Source: Candidatus Sodalis pierantonius str. SOPE (GTDB taxonomy: Bacteria > Pseudomonadota > Gammaproteobacteria > Enterobacterales > Enterobacteriaceae). Taken from it: a stretch of DNA of 64,000 bases. The notes beneath the pieces are model-generated. The model saw only the letters and a program-made list of their open reading frames with translations, had not been told where the DNA came from and did not search any database. Position 1 is the first letter of the stretch. Each line of letters opens with the position of its first letter. Positions 49,097 through 57,495 of this stretch are shown piece after piece. Location: positions 2,976,001 through 3,040,000 of the forward strand of contig NZ_CP006568.1 of NCBI RefSeq assembly GCF_000517405.1. Reading direction: 5' to 3'. Both the position numbers and the translations under genes were made by a program.

Positions 49097-49714
49097 ATGT
49101 ACCGATTAAGAACGTCTCCGGCTTCGCCGTTTGGTCGCAAAGTCGCTTTGGCGGCGGCGGCAACCGGCCTTGCCGATCGGCTGGTTATCGAGCCGGCGGA
49201 CGTCAATGATCCCACCGATAGCCTGCTTGAGCAAAATCCGTTGGGCAAAATTCCGACGCTCATTACGCCGGAGGGGCAGACGCTGTTTGACTCGCGGGTC
49301 ATCATCGAATTCCTGGATGACAAAGCCGGCGGCGGTGTGGTAATTCCGCGCGACGATTCCCGCTGGGCGGTTTTACGTCAGCAGGCGCTGGCGGACAGCC
49401 TGATGGATGCGGCGCTGCTGGTGGTCTATGAGGGCCGTTACCGCCCGGCTGACGAACGTTCCCCGGGGTGGGTCGCGCGCCAGCAGGAAAGGATGGCGCG
49501 CGCGCTCGATTACGCCGAATTACATTATACTCTTGCGCCGGGCGCCAAAACGCCGCACGTGGGGGAGATTGCCCTTGCCGCCGCGCTGGGCTACCTGGAT
49601 TTGCGCTTTGACGGCGCCTGGCGCCAGCGCTATCCCAAGTTGCTCTCCTGGCTCAATCTGTTTCGTCAGGCGCTACCGGCCTATGACGCCACCGGCGGCA
49701 AAACGTCGGTGTGA
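49097..49714 (+). CDS. Glutathione S-transferase-like protein
   Basis: The 205-residue protein has an N-terminal thioredoxin-like domain (MYRLRTSPASPFGRKVALAA, with the Ser-Pro-Phe/Arg-Lys active region, then NPLGKIPTLITPEGQTLFDS, the cis-Pro and ES/DS glutathione-binding segment) and a C-terminal helical domain (EIALAAALGYLDLRF). This is the usual cytosolic GST layout and length. Its substrate is unknown. The ATG at 49097 begins the conserved N-terminus; the longer open frame upstream is not used. Intact. Confidence 0.82.
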   Translation: MYRLRTSPASPFGRKVALAAAATGLADRLVIEPADVNDPTDSLLEQNPLGKIPTLITPEGQTLFDSRVIIEFLDDKAGGGVVIPRDDSRWAVLRQQALADSLMDAALLVVYEGRYRPADERSPGWVARQQERMARALDYAELHYTLAPGAKTPHVGEIALAAALGYLDLRFDGAWRQRYPKLLSWLNLFRQALPAYDATGGKTSV

Positions 49715-49814
49715 GTATCCGCGCCTGTTAGCTGGCGCTGCCCGACTAAAGGTGCAGCGGCGTGTCCGGCCGCCGGGCGTGTCATGTTCCCGTTGCAAAC
49801 AAGGATAATAGGTT

Positions 49815-50816
49815 ATGTCGAACCGTTGGCTGTCGAAAGGCGCGGCGCTTGCCGTCGCCGCGGCAATGTGGATGGGATGGCTTTTCGCGCTGGCGTTTGC
49901 CGCTCCGGCGCTGGTAAAAGTCACTTTTGTACAGGAATGGCCGGTGGCGGATGGTTTTTGGATCCCCTGGACATTGGGGATCAGTAAGGGGTTCTACCGC
50001 GACGAGGGCATCGATCTGAACGTGGTGGCGCCGCCGACCGTGGCCGACACCATGAAATTCCTCGGCATCGGCCGGGCGGATGTGGCGTTTACCACCGTCA
50101 TGGACATCATCTTTGCGAAAGAGCAGGGGGCGCCGGTCATTTCCATCGGTCGCTACGGCACCGGCAATAACTGGGACATTTTTACGCCCGAGGGACAATC
50201 GGTCACGCTTGCACAGTTAAAAGGCAAGCGCATCGGCATTTATAACGACGCCTGGACCAAAGCACAGCTCTCGCTGATGTTAAAAAGCGCCGGTATGACG
50301 TTGGACGACATTCAGATGGTCGCCGCCGCCGATACCGTGCCGCTGCTATTGCAAAAACGGGTGGATGCAACGACCGGGATTACCAACGCCGAAGGGACGG
50401 AAATTGCGGTGGCTGGTAAGCAGACGCCGGAATTTATGCCCGCGACACGCCATGGCGTGCCGGATACGCCGATATTTATGTTCGCCGGCAATCAACGCTG
50501 GCTGGAAAAGAATCCTTAGCTGGCGAAGGTGTTTATGCGCGCGACCGCGCGCAGTCTGCGCTATGCCATCGAGCACCCCGATGAAGCCACCGCCGCCTTC
50601 GCCGCTAAGTACAGCAAGTCTTATGACGAGAATTTCGTCAAACGCCAATGGCGCGACACGATGCAGGTGCTGGGCGCGCCCGGCGACGAACAACTAAAGC
50701 AAAATGATAAAGCCTGGCGTGATGTACTGGATGCGGCGACCTCGCTCGGCATTGTGAAAAGCGTCCTGCCGGTGGAGGAGTACTATACCAACGCCTATTT
50801 AGCGCAGGGGCAATGA
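49815..50816 (+). pseudogene. ABC transporter substrate-binding protein (NMT1/SsuA-like), in-frame amber stop
   Basis: A signal peptide (MSNRWLSKGAALAVAAAMW ... AFAAP) is followed by a type II binding protein of the NMT1/THI5-like or SsuA/TauA group (KVTFVQEWPVADGFWIPWTL, GFYRDEGIDLNVV, LGIGRADVAFTTVM, LKGKRIGIY). A TAG at 50517-50519 falls between RWLEKNP and LAKVFMRAT; the same frame continues to a natural end at 50816, 334 codons in all. The substrate is not clear: pyrimidine precursor, sulfonate or nitrate-type compounds are all possible. The neighbouring cbl, a regulator of sulfonate use, favours an organosulfur compound (inference). No permease or ATPase gene adjoins it. Confidence 0.8.
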
Positions 50817-51043
50817 GAGTAACGACCCGCGCCTGAAGCCCCGCGGCAGCGCGCTCCGTCGCTGCTGCCGTCATCCTTCGCGCCGCCCGGCGTTAAGCGC
50901 GCGCGTTATGCGTTCACCGCATCGACAAAGCCATTTTTTTGCTTAGTATTAAAATGTATAACTTGCCGCTTTTTTTTATTTGTCGATTATATGTAACGCT
51001 TGTAGAACTGTAGCTCCGAAGGAAAATTAAGGAGTGAACAGGC

Positions 51044-51918
51044 GTGAACTTTCAGCAACTGCGTATCATCCGCGAGTCAGCCCGCTGCAACTATAATCTG
51101 ACCGACGTTGTGAGCATGCTTTTCACTTCGCAATCGGGCGTTAGCCGTCATATTCGTGAACTCGAAGATGAACTTGGGGTGGAAATCTTTATTCGCCGCG
51201 GCAAGCGTCTGATTGGTATGACGGAGCCGGGCAAGACGCTGCTGTCGGTAGCCGAACGCATTCTTAACGAGGCCAATAATATTCGCCGGATTGCCGATGT
51301 GTTTGCCAATAAGGATTCCGGCGAACTGTCCATCGTCACCACCCATACCCAGGCGCGCTACAGTCTGCCGGGCGTTATTAAGCAGTTTCGCGAACTGTAT
51401 CCGCGGGTGCGGTTGGTGCTTAACCAGGGCAGCCCCGAGGAAATCGTTGCCATGCTGCAATCCGGCGATGCCGATGTCGGTATCACCAGCGAGAAACTGA
51501 TGACCGAAGAGCAATTGGCGGCATTTCCCTATTATCACTGGCATCACGCGGTGCTGGTGCCAGAAGATCATGAGCTGACTCGAGCGCCGCAGCTTACCCT
51601 TGAGACCCTGAGCCGCTACCCGCTTATTACTTATCGGCACGGCATTACCGGTCGATCGCGAATCGATGTGGCTTTTCAGGCGGCAGGGCTGCATCCCGAG
51701 GTGGTGATAAGCGCTCAGGATTCAGACGTTATCAAGACCTATGTCGAACTCGGGCTGGGGGTGGGCCTGCTGGCGGATATGTCTTACAACCGCGAAAGGG
51801 ATACCGGCCTGGTCAGCCTGAGCGTGGAGCATCTGTTTGAGGCTAACATCGTCTGGCTGGGGGTAAAACGGGGTCAGTTGCAGCGTAAATATGCCTGGCG
51901 GTTCATCCAAGAGCCTGT
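51044..51918 (+). pseudogene. cbl: Cbl LysR-type regulator, 3' end removed by IS21
   Basis: Cbl (CysB-like) activates ssu and tau genes for sulfonate use. The N-terminal helix-turn-helix and start MNFQQLRIIRESAR ... LFTSQSGVSRHIRELEDELG match Cbl, as do RYSLPGVIKQFRELYPRVRL, ITYRHGITGRSRIDVAF, AQDSDVIKTYVELGLGVGL and LGVKRGQLQRKYAWRFIQ. There IS21 sequence begins (51919); about 30 C-terminal residues are replaced by 17 IS-encoded ones. The DNA-binding and inducer domains are nearly complete, so some activity cannot be excluded. Confidence 0.88.
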
Positions 51919-52086
51919 TGCTGGTTCCGGTCACATCCGATCACTGATTCCGATTTCACCCGATCACTAATTCTGATTTCATCCGATCACTGATTCCGGT
52001 CGCCCGATCAGCGATTCCGATTCTGTCCGATCGCTCATCTTCTGTTCCGCCATACTCTGGAGACTTTTAGCTTCCGGGGGCATGGC

Positions 52087-53639
52087 ATGGCACGTAAAAA
52101 GAAGAAAGCGAGAACGGAAATGTACATCTATATTAATGTCTTACGTATGAAATTCGAGCAGCGTCGCTCGAATCGCACTATCGCAGCAGCGCTCGGCATA
52201 GGCTGTACTACCGTGCACGATATCCTCGGCCGATTCACGGTAGCTAACCTAGTCTGGCCATTGCCGGCGGAACTGTCCCCCGTCGACCTCGACCGCCTGC
52301 TCTATCCCGGCAAATCCGGAAAAGTTATCAATACATTACCCAGCTGGCTTGATATCGATACCGAGTTAAGCCGCAAGGGCATGACCAAGCAGCTGCTCTG
52401 GATGGAATATCAGTCCGCCGTGGGCGGTGATGCCCTCGGTTACTCACAGTTTTGTGCACTGTTCCGTGACTGGAAAAAGAAGCAGCGGCGTTCCATGCGC
52501 ATGGAGCACAAGGCTGGCGAAAAGCTCTTCATCGACTTCTGTGGCCCCACCGTACCTATCGTCAACCCTGCGACCAGTAGCGTACGCCAGGTCGCTATCT
52601 TCGTCGCTGCCATGGGCGTGTCAGGCTATGCGTATATCGAAGCCTGCGAAGGCCAGGACATGGCATCGTGGCTCAACGCCAATAGCCGCTGCCTGCACTT
52701 CATGGGTGGGGTTCCGGAGCTGATGATACCTGATAATCTGCGCAGCGCTGTCAGCACCCCTGACCGCTATGAGCCGGTCATAAACCAGAGCTACCAGGCG
52801 CTGGCAAATCACTATGAGACAGTGGTGCTACCGGCGCGCCCGAGAAAACCGAAAGACAAGGCTAAGGCAGAATCAACTGTGCAGTTGGTAGAACGCTGGG
52901 TTTTGGCCCGGTTGCGTAAACGTAGGTTCTACTCGCTGGCCAAACTCAACCAGGTGATACGAGAACTCAATCATAAGTTGAATCTGCGCCCGATGCGTCA
53001 TTACGGCGGACAAAGTCGCCTTGAACGCTTCGAGCAGCTGGACAAACTGGCTCTTGGGCCTCTACCGCCCACACAATGGGAATACAGTGAGTATCTCGTT
53101 GCCCGAGTGGGATCTGATTACCACATAGACTACGGCAAAAACTGGTACTCGGTGCCGCATCCGCTGGTTGGCGAGCGCGTTGACGTCATCGCCACCCAAC
53201 GGCTGGTGCAAATCCACCATAAGGGCGTCTGCGTGGCTACGCACCCTCGCAGCGATAACGCCTATAGGCACACGACTCAGGCGGCGCACATGCCGGCTAA
53301 CCATAAGGGGCAGAGTCAGTGGACGCCGGAAAGGCTGTGCAGTTGGGCGCTGTCGGTGGGTGTGTGCACACTGAAAGTGGTCGAGTTCCATCCAAAAGAG
53401 CAAAGCCCATCCGGAGCAGGCTTACCGCTCCGTGCTGGGGCTACTCAATCTGCAACGGCGCTATGAGACGACGCGACTGGAGAAGGCCTGCGCGCTGGCG
53501 TTGGAGAAAGGGTGCATTAACCGCTCTTTCATAGCCAACGTATTGAAACACGGTCGTGAAAGTGAGGTCACCCAGGACGGAGCCGGCGTATCAATGCTGG
53601 TTCACGAAAACCTTCCGAGGTCCGGACAGTTATCACTAA
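52087..53639 (+). pseudogene. istA: IS21 transposase IstA copy 2, frameshifts near the 3' end
   Basis: The frame is open for 445 codons with helix-turn-helix RTIAAALGIGCTTVHDIL and DDE motifs FIDFCGPTVP, MIPDNLRSA, KAKAESTVQ. Compared with copy 1 it has an extra T at about 53388 (GTCGAGTTCC) and another at about 53612 (AACCTTCCG). The first changes the last 60 or so residues; the catalytic part is complete. The second makes the end of istA run in frame into istB without a stop. Confidence 0.88.
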
Positions 53640-53650
53640 GGAGAATAAAT

Positions 53651-54406
53651 ATGGATACACTGTTAATGGTAATGGCTCTGCGAGAGCTGAAGTTGTCGGC
53701 AATGGTCCAGGCGTTGGAGACGCAACGCGAACTCCCGGGGAGTTATGGGGAGCTGGGGTTCGAGGAGCGGTTGTCGCTGATGGTAGAATCGGAAAATTTA
53801 CATAGAAAAAACAACCACATATGCCGTATGCGACGGCAATCGCAAATGCGCTTGCAGGCAAAACCGGAAGATATCCGTTATATCCCTAGCCGAGGAGTGA
53901 CACCGGAACAGATGCGAGATCTGCTAGGGGGACAATATCTGAAATATCAGAAAAGCATACTCATCACGGGGCCGACAGGTACGGGCAAAACCTGGCTCAG
54001 TTGTGCGCTTGGTGAGCAGGCATGCCGGCAGCAATATAGCGTGAGTTACTGGCGAGTGGGTCGGTTGCTGGCCCATCTTCACCAGTGTCAGGTAGACGGG
54101 ACCTATCTAAAACAGCTTAAGCAGTTAGAAAAAATAGAGTTACTGATCTTGGACGACGTGGGCCTAGAATCAATAAGTCCGATGCAGGCAACGATGCTGT
54201 TGGAGGTGATGGAAGATCGCTACGACAAAAGCAGCAGCATCCTGATCAGTCAACTGCCGGTGAAAAAATGGTATGGACTGATAGAAAACCCCACGACAGC
54301 TGACGCGTTACTCGATCGGTTAGTACACCCCAGCTATAGACTGGAACTTAAAGGCGAATCACTACGCAAAGAGCAAGGAGTAGCCAGCACAGGAAAAATA
54401 GACTAA
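53651..54406 (+). CDS. istB: IstB-like ATPase of IS21 copy 2, intact
   Basis: The 251-residue AAA-type ATPase starts MDTLLMVMALRELKLSAM, with AAGGAGA 7 bases before the ATG, Walker A GPTGTGKTWLS, Walker B LILDDVGLE and native end GVASTGKID. It has a 6-bp in-frame insertion (VM) relative to copy 1. It directs IS21 target choice with IstA. Confidence 0.92.
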   Translation: MDTLLMVMALRELKLSAMVQALETQRELPGSYGELGFEERLSLMVESENLHRKNNHICRMRRQSQMRLQAKPEDIRYIPSRGVTPEQMRDLLGGQYLKYQKSILITGPTGTGKTWLSCALGEQACRQQYSVSYWRVGRLLAHLHQCQVDGTYLKQLKQLEKIELLILDDVGLESISPMQATMLLEVMEDRYDKSSSILISQLPVKKWYGLIENPTTADALLDRLVHPSYRLELKGESLRKEQGVASTGKID

Positions 54407-54520
54407 ACCCGAGTCAGAAGATGAGCGAACACGTGATCGAATATCACCGGAATGGGTGATCGGAAAATATCGGAATAACTGATCGGATGTCGCCGGAACA
54501 GCTGATCGGATACGCGAATC

Positions 54521-55855
54521 GAGCCTGTTTAGAAATTTGTGTATTTGCCTGATTTTGATATGTTCAATCCAACATCAAAAACAGGTTAATTTATGGACGA
54601 AAAACAGTTGCAGGCTCTGGCTAACGAACTGGCCAAAAATCTCAAAACCCCTGAAGATCTCAGTTACTTCGATCGGCTGCTGAAAAAAATTAGCGTCGAA
54701 GCAGCTCTCAATGCCGAAATGACCCATCACCTCGGCTACGATAAAAATCAGCCTAAACCGGGGACCAACGCCCGCAACGGCTATTCCACAAAAACCGTTA
54801 CCACTGGCGATGGCCCGCTGGCGCTGCGTACTCCGCGCGATCGTGACGGTTCCTTTGAACCGCAACTGGTGAAGAAGAACCAGACCCGGATTACCGGGAT
54901 GGATAACCAGATTTTATCGTTGTACGCCAAAGGGATGACCACCCGCGAGATCGCCGCCGCGTTCAAAGAGCTGTATGACGCCGATGTCTCGCCGGCGCTG
55001 GTCTCAAAGGTCACCGATGCGGTCATGGAGCAGGTTGTCGAATGGCAAAACCGGCCTCTGGATGCAGTCTATCCCATTGTTTATCTTGACTGTATCGTTC
55101 TAAAAGTCCGGCAGGATAGCCGCATTATCAACAAATCTGTGTTCCTGGCGCTGGGCATCAACATCGAAGGCCAGAAAGAGTTGCTAGGTATGTGGCTGGC
55201 CGAAAATGAAGGCGCAAAGTTCTGGCTGAACGTGCTGACAGAGCTGAAAAACCGCGGCCTGAACGATATCCTTATCGCCTGCGTAGACGAGCTGAAAGGT
55301 TTCCCTGACGCTATTAACGCGGTGTATCCGGAGGCGCGGCTCCAGCTGTGTATCGTGCATATGGTGCGCAACAGCCTGCGGTTCGTCTCCTGGAAGGACT
55401 ACAAGGCCGTCACCCGCGACCTGAAAGCTATCTATCAGGCCCCTACGGAAGAAGCCGGCTTGCAGGCGCTGGAAGCGTTCTCCAGTGCCTGGGACATCCG
55501 CTACCCGCAAATAAGTCGAAGCTGGCAGGCAAACTGGGCCAATCTGGCCACGTTCTTTGCCTACCCAACGGACATCCGCAAGGTGATCTACACGACCAAC
55601 GCCATCGAGTCGTTAAACAGCGTGATCCGGCATGCCATCAAAAAGCGCAAGGTGTTCCCGACCGACGACGCAGTGAAAAAGGTGGTGTGGCTGGCGATAC
55701 AGGCGGCCTCACAGAAATGGACAATGCCTTTGAGGGACTGGCGCATGGCAATGAGCCGCTTTATTATCGAGTTCGGTGACCGCCTGGACGGTCACTTCTG
55801 AGAAAAGGCATTTACACAGAATCGTGTACAGGGTCACAGAATCGTGTACAGGGTC
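54521..55855 (+). mobile_element. IS256-family copy D, right end duplicated, at an inversion junction
   Basis: Left end GAGCCTGTTTAGAAATTTG at 54521. At the right the terminal 20 bases ACAGAATCGTGTACAGGGTC are present twice in tandem (55816-55835 and 55836-55855). Immediately beyond lie GCAGGGCC (55856-55863), the reverse complement of the bases next to copy C; the left flank has no partner there. The element is in the opposite orientation to copy C. Confidence 0.93.
54593..55801 (+). CDS. IS256-family transposase, full length
   Basis: The 402-residue mutator-type DDE transposase has acidic motifs VYLDCIVLKVR, LIACVDELKGFPDAI and TTNAIESLNSVIR, and MTHHLGYDK near the N-terminus. It is the only one of four copies without a frameshift. 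At 55289-55291 the residue after the second catalytic Asp is Glu (GAG), where the other three copies have Gly (CVDGLKG); this Gly is conserved in the family as I recall it, so activity is doubtful. Confidence 0.93.
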   Translation: MDEKQLQALANELAKNLKTPEDLSYFDRLLKKISVEAALNAEMTHHLGYDKNQPKPGTNARNGYSTKTVTTGDGPLALRTPRDRDGSFEPQLVKKNQTRITGMDNQILSLYAKGMTTREIAAAFKELYDADVSPALVSKVTDAVMEQVVEWQNRPLDAVYPIVYLDCIVLKVRQDSRIINKSVFLALGINIEGQKELLGMWLAENEGAKFWLNVLTELKNRGLNDILIACVDELKGFPDAINAVYPEARLQLCIVHMVRNSLRFVSWKDYKAVTRDLKAIYQAPTEEAGLQALEAFSSAWDIRYPQISRSWQANWANLATFFAYPTDIRKVIYTTNAIESLNSVIRHAIKKRKVFPTDDAVKKVVWLAIQAASQKWTMPLRDWRMAMSRFIIEFGDRLDGHF

Positions 55856-56196
55856 GCAGGGCCGGAGGCCCTCATTTTCCCTCCGGCTTCTCTATCACCC
55901 TCAACGTCTCACTCTCCCATCAACGTCTCCCTCTTCCCTTAACGTCTCCATCCCCTCAGCGTCTCCCTCATCCACTCTGACGTCTCTACATTCCACACAG
56001 GCCTCTCCCACTTCCCTCCCAGCCCTCACCCTCAATGCGTCAGCCGCCATCGCGCGCGATAAACGCGCCATAAAATTGATTTTCCCGCTGCGCGCAGCGC
56101 CATGATACGCAAAACACCGTATTAGCGAATGATTAGAAATGCATGAAAATGCCGGCAGTCCTTTTAATTCAGCTGATAGACCATTAGGGGTGCGTT
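55856..56196. repeat. Hairpin and pyrimidine-rich degenerate repeat between IS256 and the LRR gene
   Basis: 341 bases with no gene I accept. GCCGGAGG ... CCTCCGGC (about 55860-55887) forms a hairpin. From about 55900 to 56010 the word ACGTCTC recurs five or more times at 16-24 base spacing, embedded in C/T-only stretches; one strand is almost purine-free. The rest is the AT-rich upstream region of the effector pseudogene. Confidence 0.55.
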
Positions 56197-57375
56197 ATGG
56201 CAATAAGTATCGGAAATGCTTTTTTTCAAATACCCTCAGCGCGGCGCGAATTGGGAAAATCATGGAAAATAAGGGTGAGTCATTACCGACGATGACCCTC
56301 TGGGAAAAGATCAAAGACTTTTTCTTTAACGGCGACACCCAAAAATGTCTCTTCATCTTGAATGAACTCTGTCATCCCCCCGCGACATCACAAAACGCGA
56401 CATCAAAATCTATTTTGAACAATTGCAGGGGATGGCAAATTGCGGCGACAGGCTTCACTTTACCCAAGTGAATGATTTAATGTTCACACTAACCGATAAA
56501 GACTTTAAACCGGTGTTATCGCTGAACTTGCAAAAAGCGTGTTATACCGTGCAAGCGGTTTACCCGGAGGACGCCGATTATGCTTATGAAAAGACGTTCC
56601 CTCTCCATACGCCCCGCGCCTTACAGAAACCACGCCGCAAGCCGGTGACAAAGACAAAGCGCACGCCCTGCTCCGCCAGCCGGAAGGCAAGAGCGTCACC
56701 GCAACCCAACCGCCCGCACACCGCTTACGTGTTACGCCGCGACGCGCGACGCCTCTCACGCCCGAGAAACCTCTCGAGCCGATGCCGAATCCTCTGTTAT
56801 GCTCGGTCAATCCGCGGGAAACGCTTATCGCACTTAACGTACGCGGCTATCCTGACGTGCAGTGTGAAGGCGAGGTTCCCCAGACCGTAGAAGTCTTTCA
56901 AGCAAAGCGCATTCAGCGTCTTCCCGACCATTTTCCGCCCGCACTGGCGACGCTCGGCATCATTGATTCGCCGCAATTAGCGGACAACGCGCTCGATAAT
57001 CTGGCCGCGCGAACCCCTCATTTGGCCGATCTCAATCTCAAAGACTGTGACATGCCGCGCTTACCTCAGCATTTACCCAAAACGCTGACGCACGTCAGCC
57101 TTTCCCAGCATGCCCCGATGTCGCCTGAAAGTCTGGACAATCTCAAAGCGTTAACCAGCTTAGCGTTGACGGGTGACGGCTTTACTCAATGGCCACGGGG
57201 GCTGCCGCCCAGCCTCCATACCCTGCGGATGTCTGCTAAACTTATTCAGCACGCGTCAAAGGAGGATTTCGCGCGGCTACCCGACCTGTCGCTTTTGATC
57301 ATTACCCCCGATCCATCCCATCCGCTGCCGGCGTGGCTAAAGCAGCTTTCTCCCGACATCACGCTCATGACATAA
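56197..57375 (+). pseudogene. SlrP/SspH/IpaH-type leucine-rich type III effector, two frameshifts, no ligase domain
   Basis: Three frames join into one effector-like protein. Frame one (MAISIGNAFFQIPSARR) then MTLWEKIKDFFF ... LNELCHPP corresponds to the N-terminal targeting domain of SspH/SlrP (WEKMKEFF ... CHPP). After a break in a C run at about 56383, RDITKRDIKIYFEQLQGMAN and LTDKDFKPVLSLNL continue it. After a break at about 56615, a linker leads to at least five LRR units of the LPxxLP type: RLPDHFPPALATLGI, LPQHLPKTLTHVSL and WPRGLPPSLHTLRM. It stops at 57375 after AWLKQLSPDITLMT with no NEL ubiquitin-ligase domain. This family is delivered by type III secretion into host cells. Domain order and motif matches are from memory of Salmonella SspH2. 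Confidence 0.8.
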
Positions 57376-57495
57376 GGGGCGACGAAAGGACCGATTAAAC
57401 CGTTAATTGTAACTTATTCCGTAACGGAATTGGTTTTCCCTGCGCCAACCGGTATGCTTGGCTACCGCAAACTTTTTAGCTAAGCCTTCACGTCT

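Larger units (their letters stand above)
51919..54503 (+). mobile_element. IS21-family copy 2, inserted in cbl
   Basis: The left end TGCTGGTTCCGGTCACATCC carries several CCGATCACTGATTCCG-type repeats; the right end has inverted counterparts (CGGATGTCGCCGGAACAGC near 54503). The istA and istB genes lie between. The exact right edge is uncertain by a few bases; 17 bp of unassigned sequence separate it from IS256 copy D. The nine bases before the left edge (GAGCCTGTT) equal the terminal bases of IS256. Confidence 0.85.

Noticed and set aside
55900..56010. CRISPR-like array
   Set aside because: The repeated word is short and imperfect, spacing is irregular, and spacers are low-complexity; no cas genes nearby.
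55776..56105. 109-codon Ser/Pro/Thr-rich frame after IS256 copy D
   Set aside because: It begins inside the IS and reads through a pyrimidine-rich repeat; no start site or homology.
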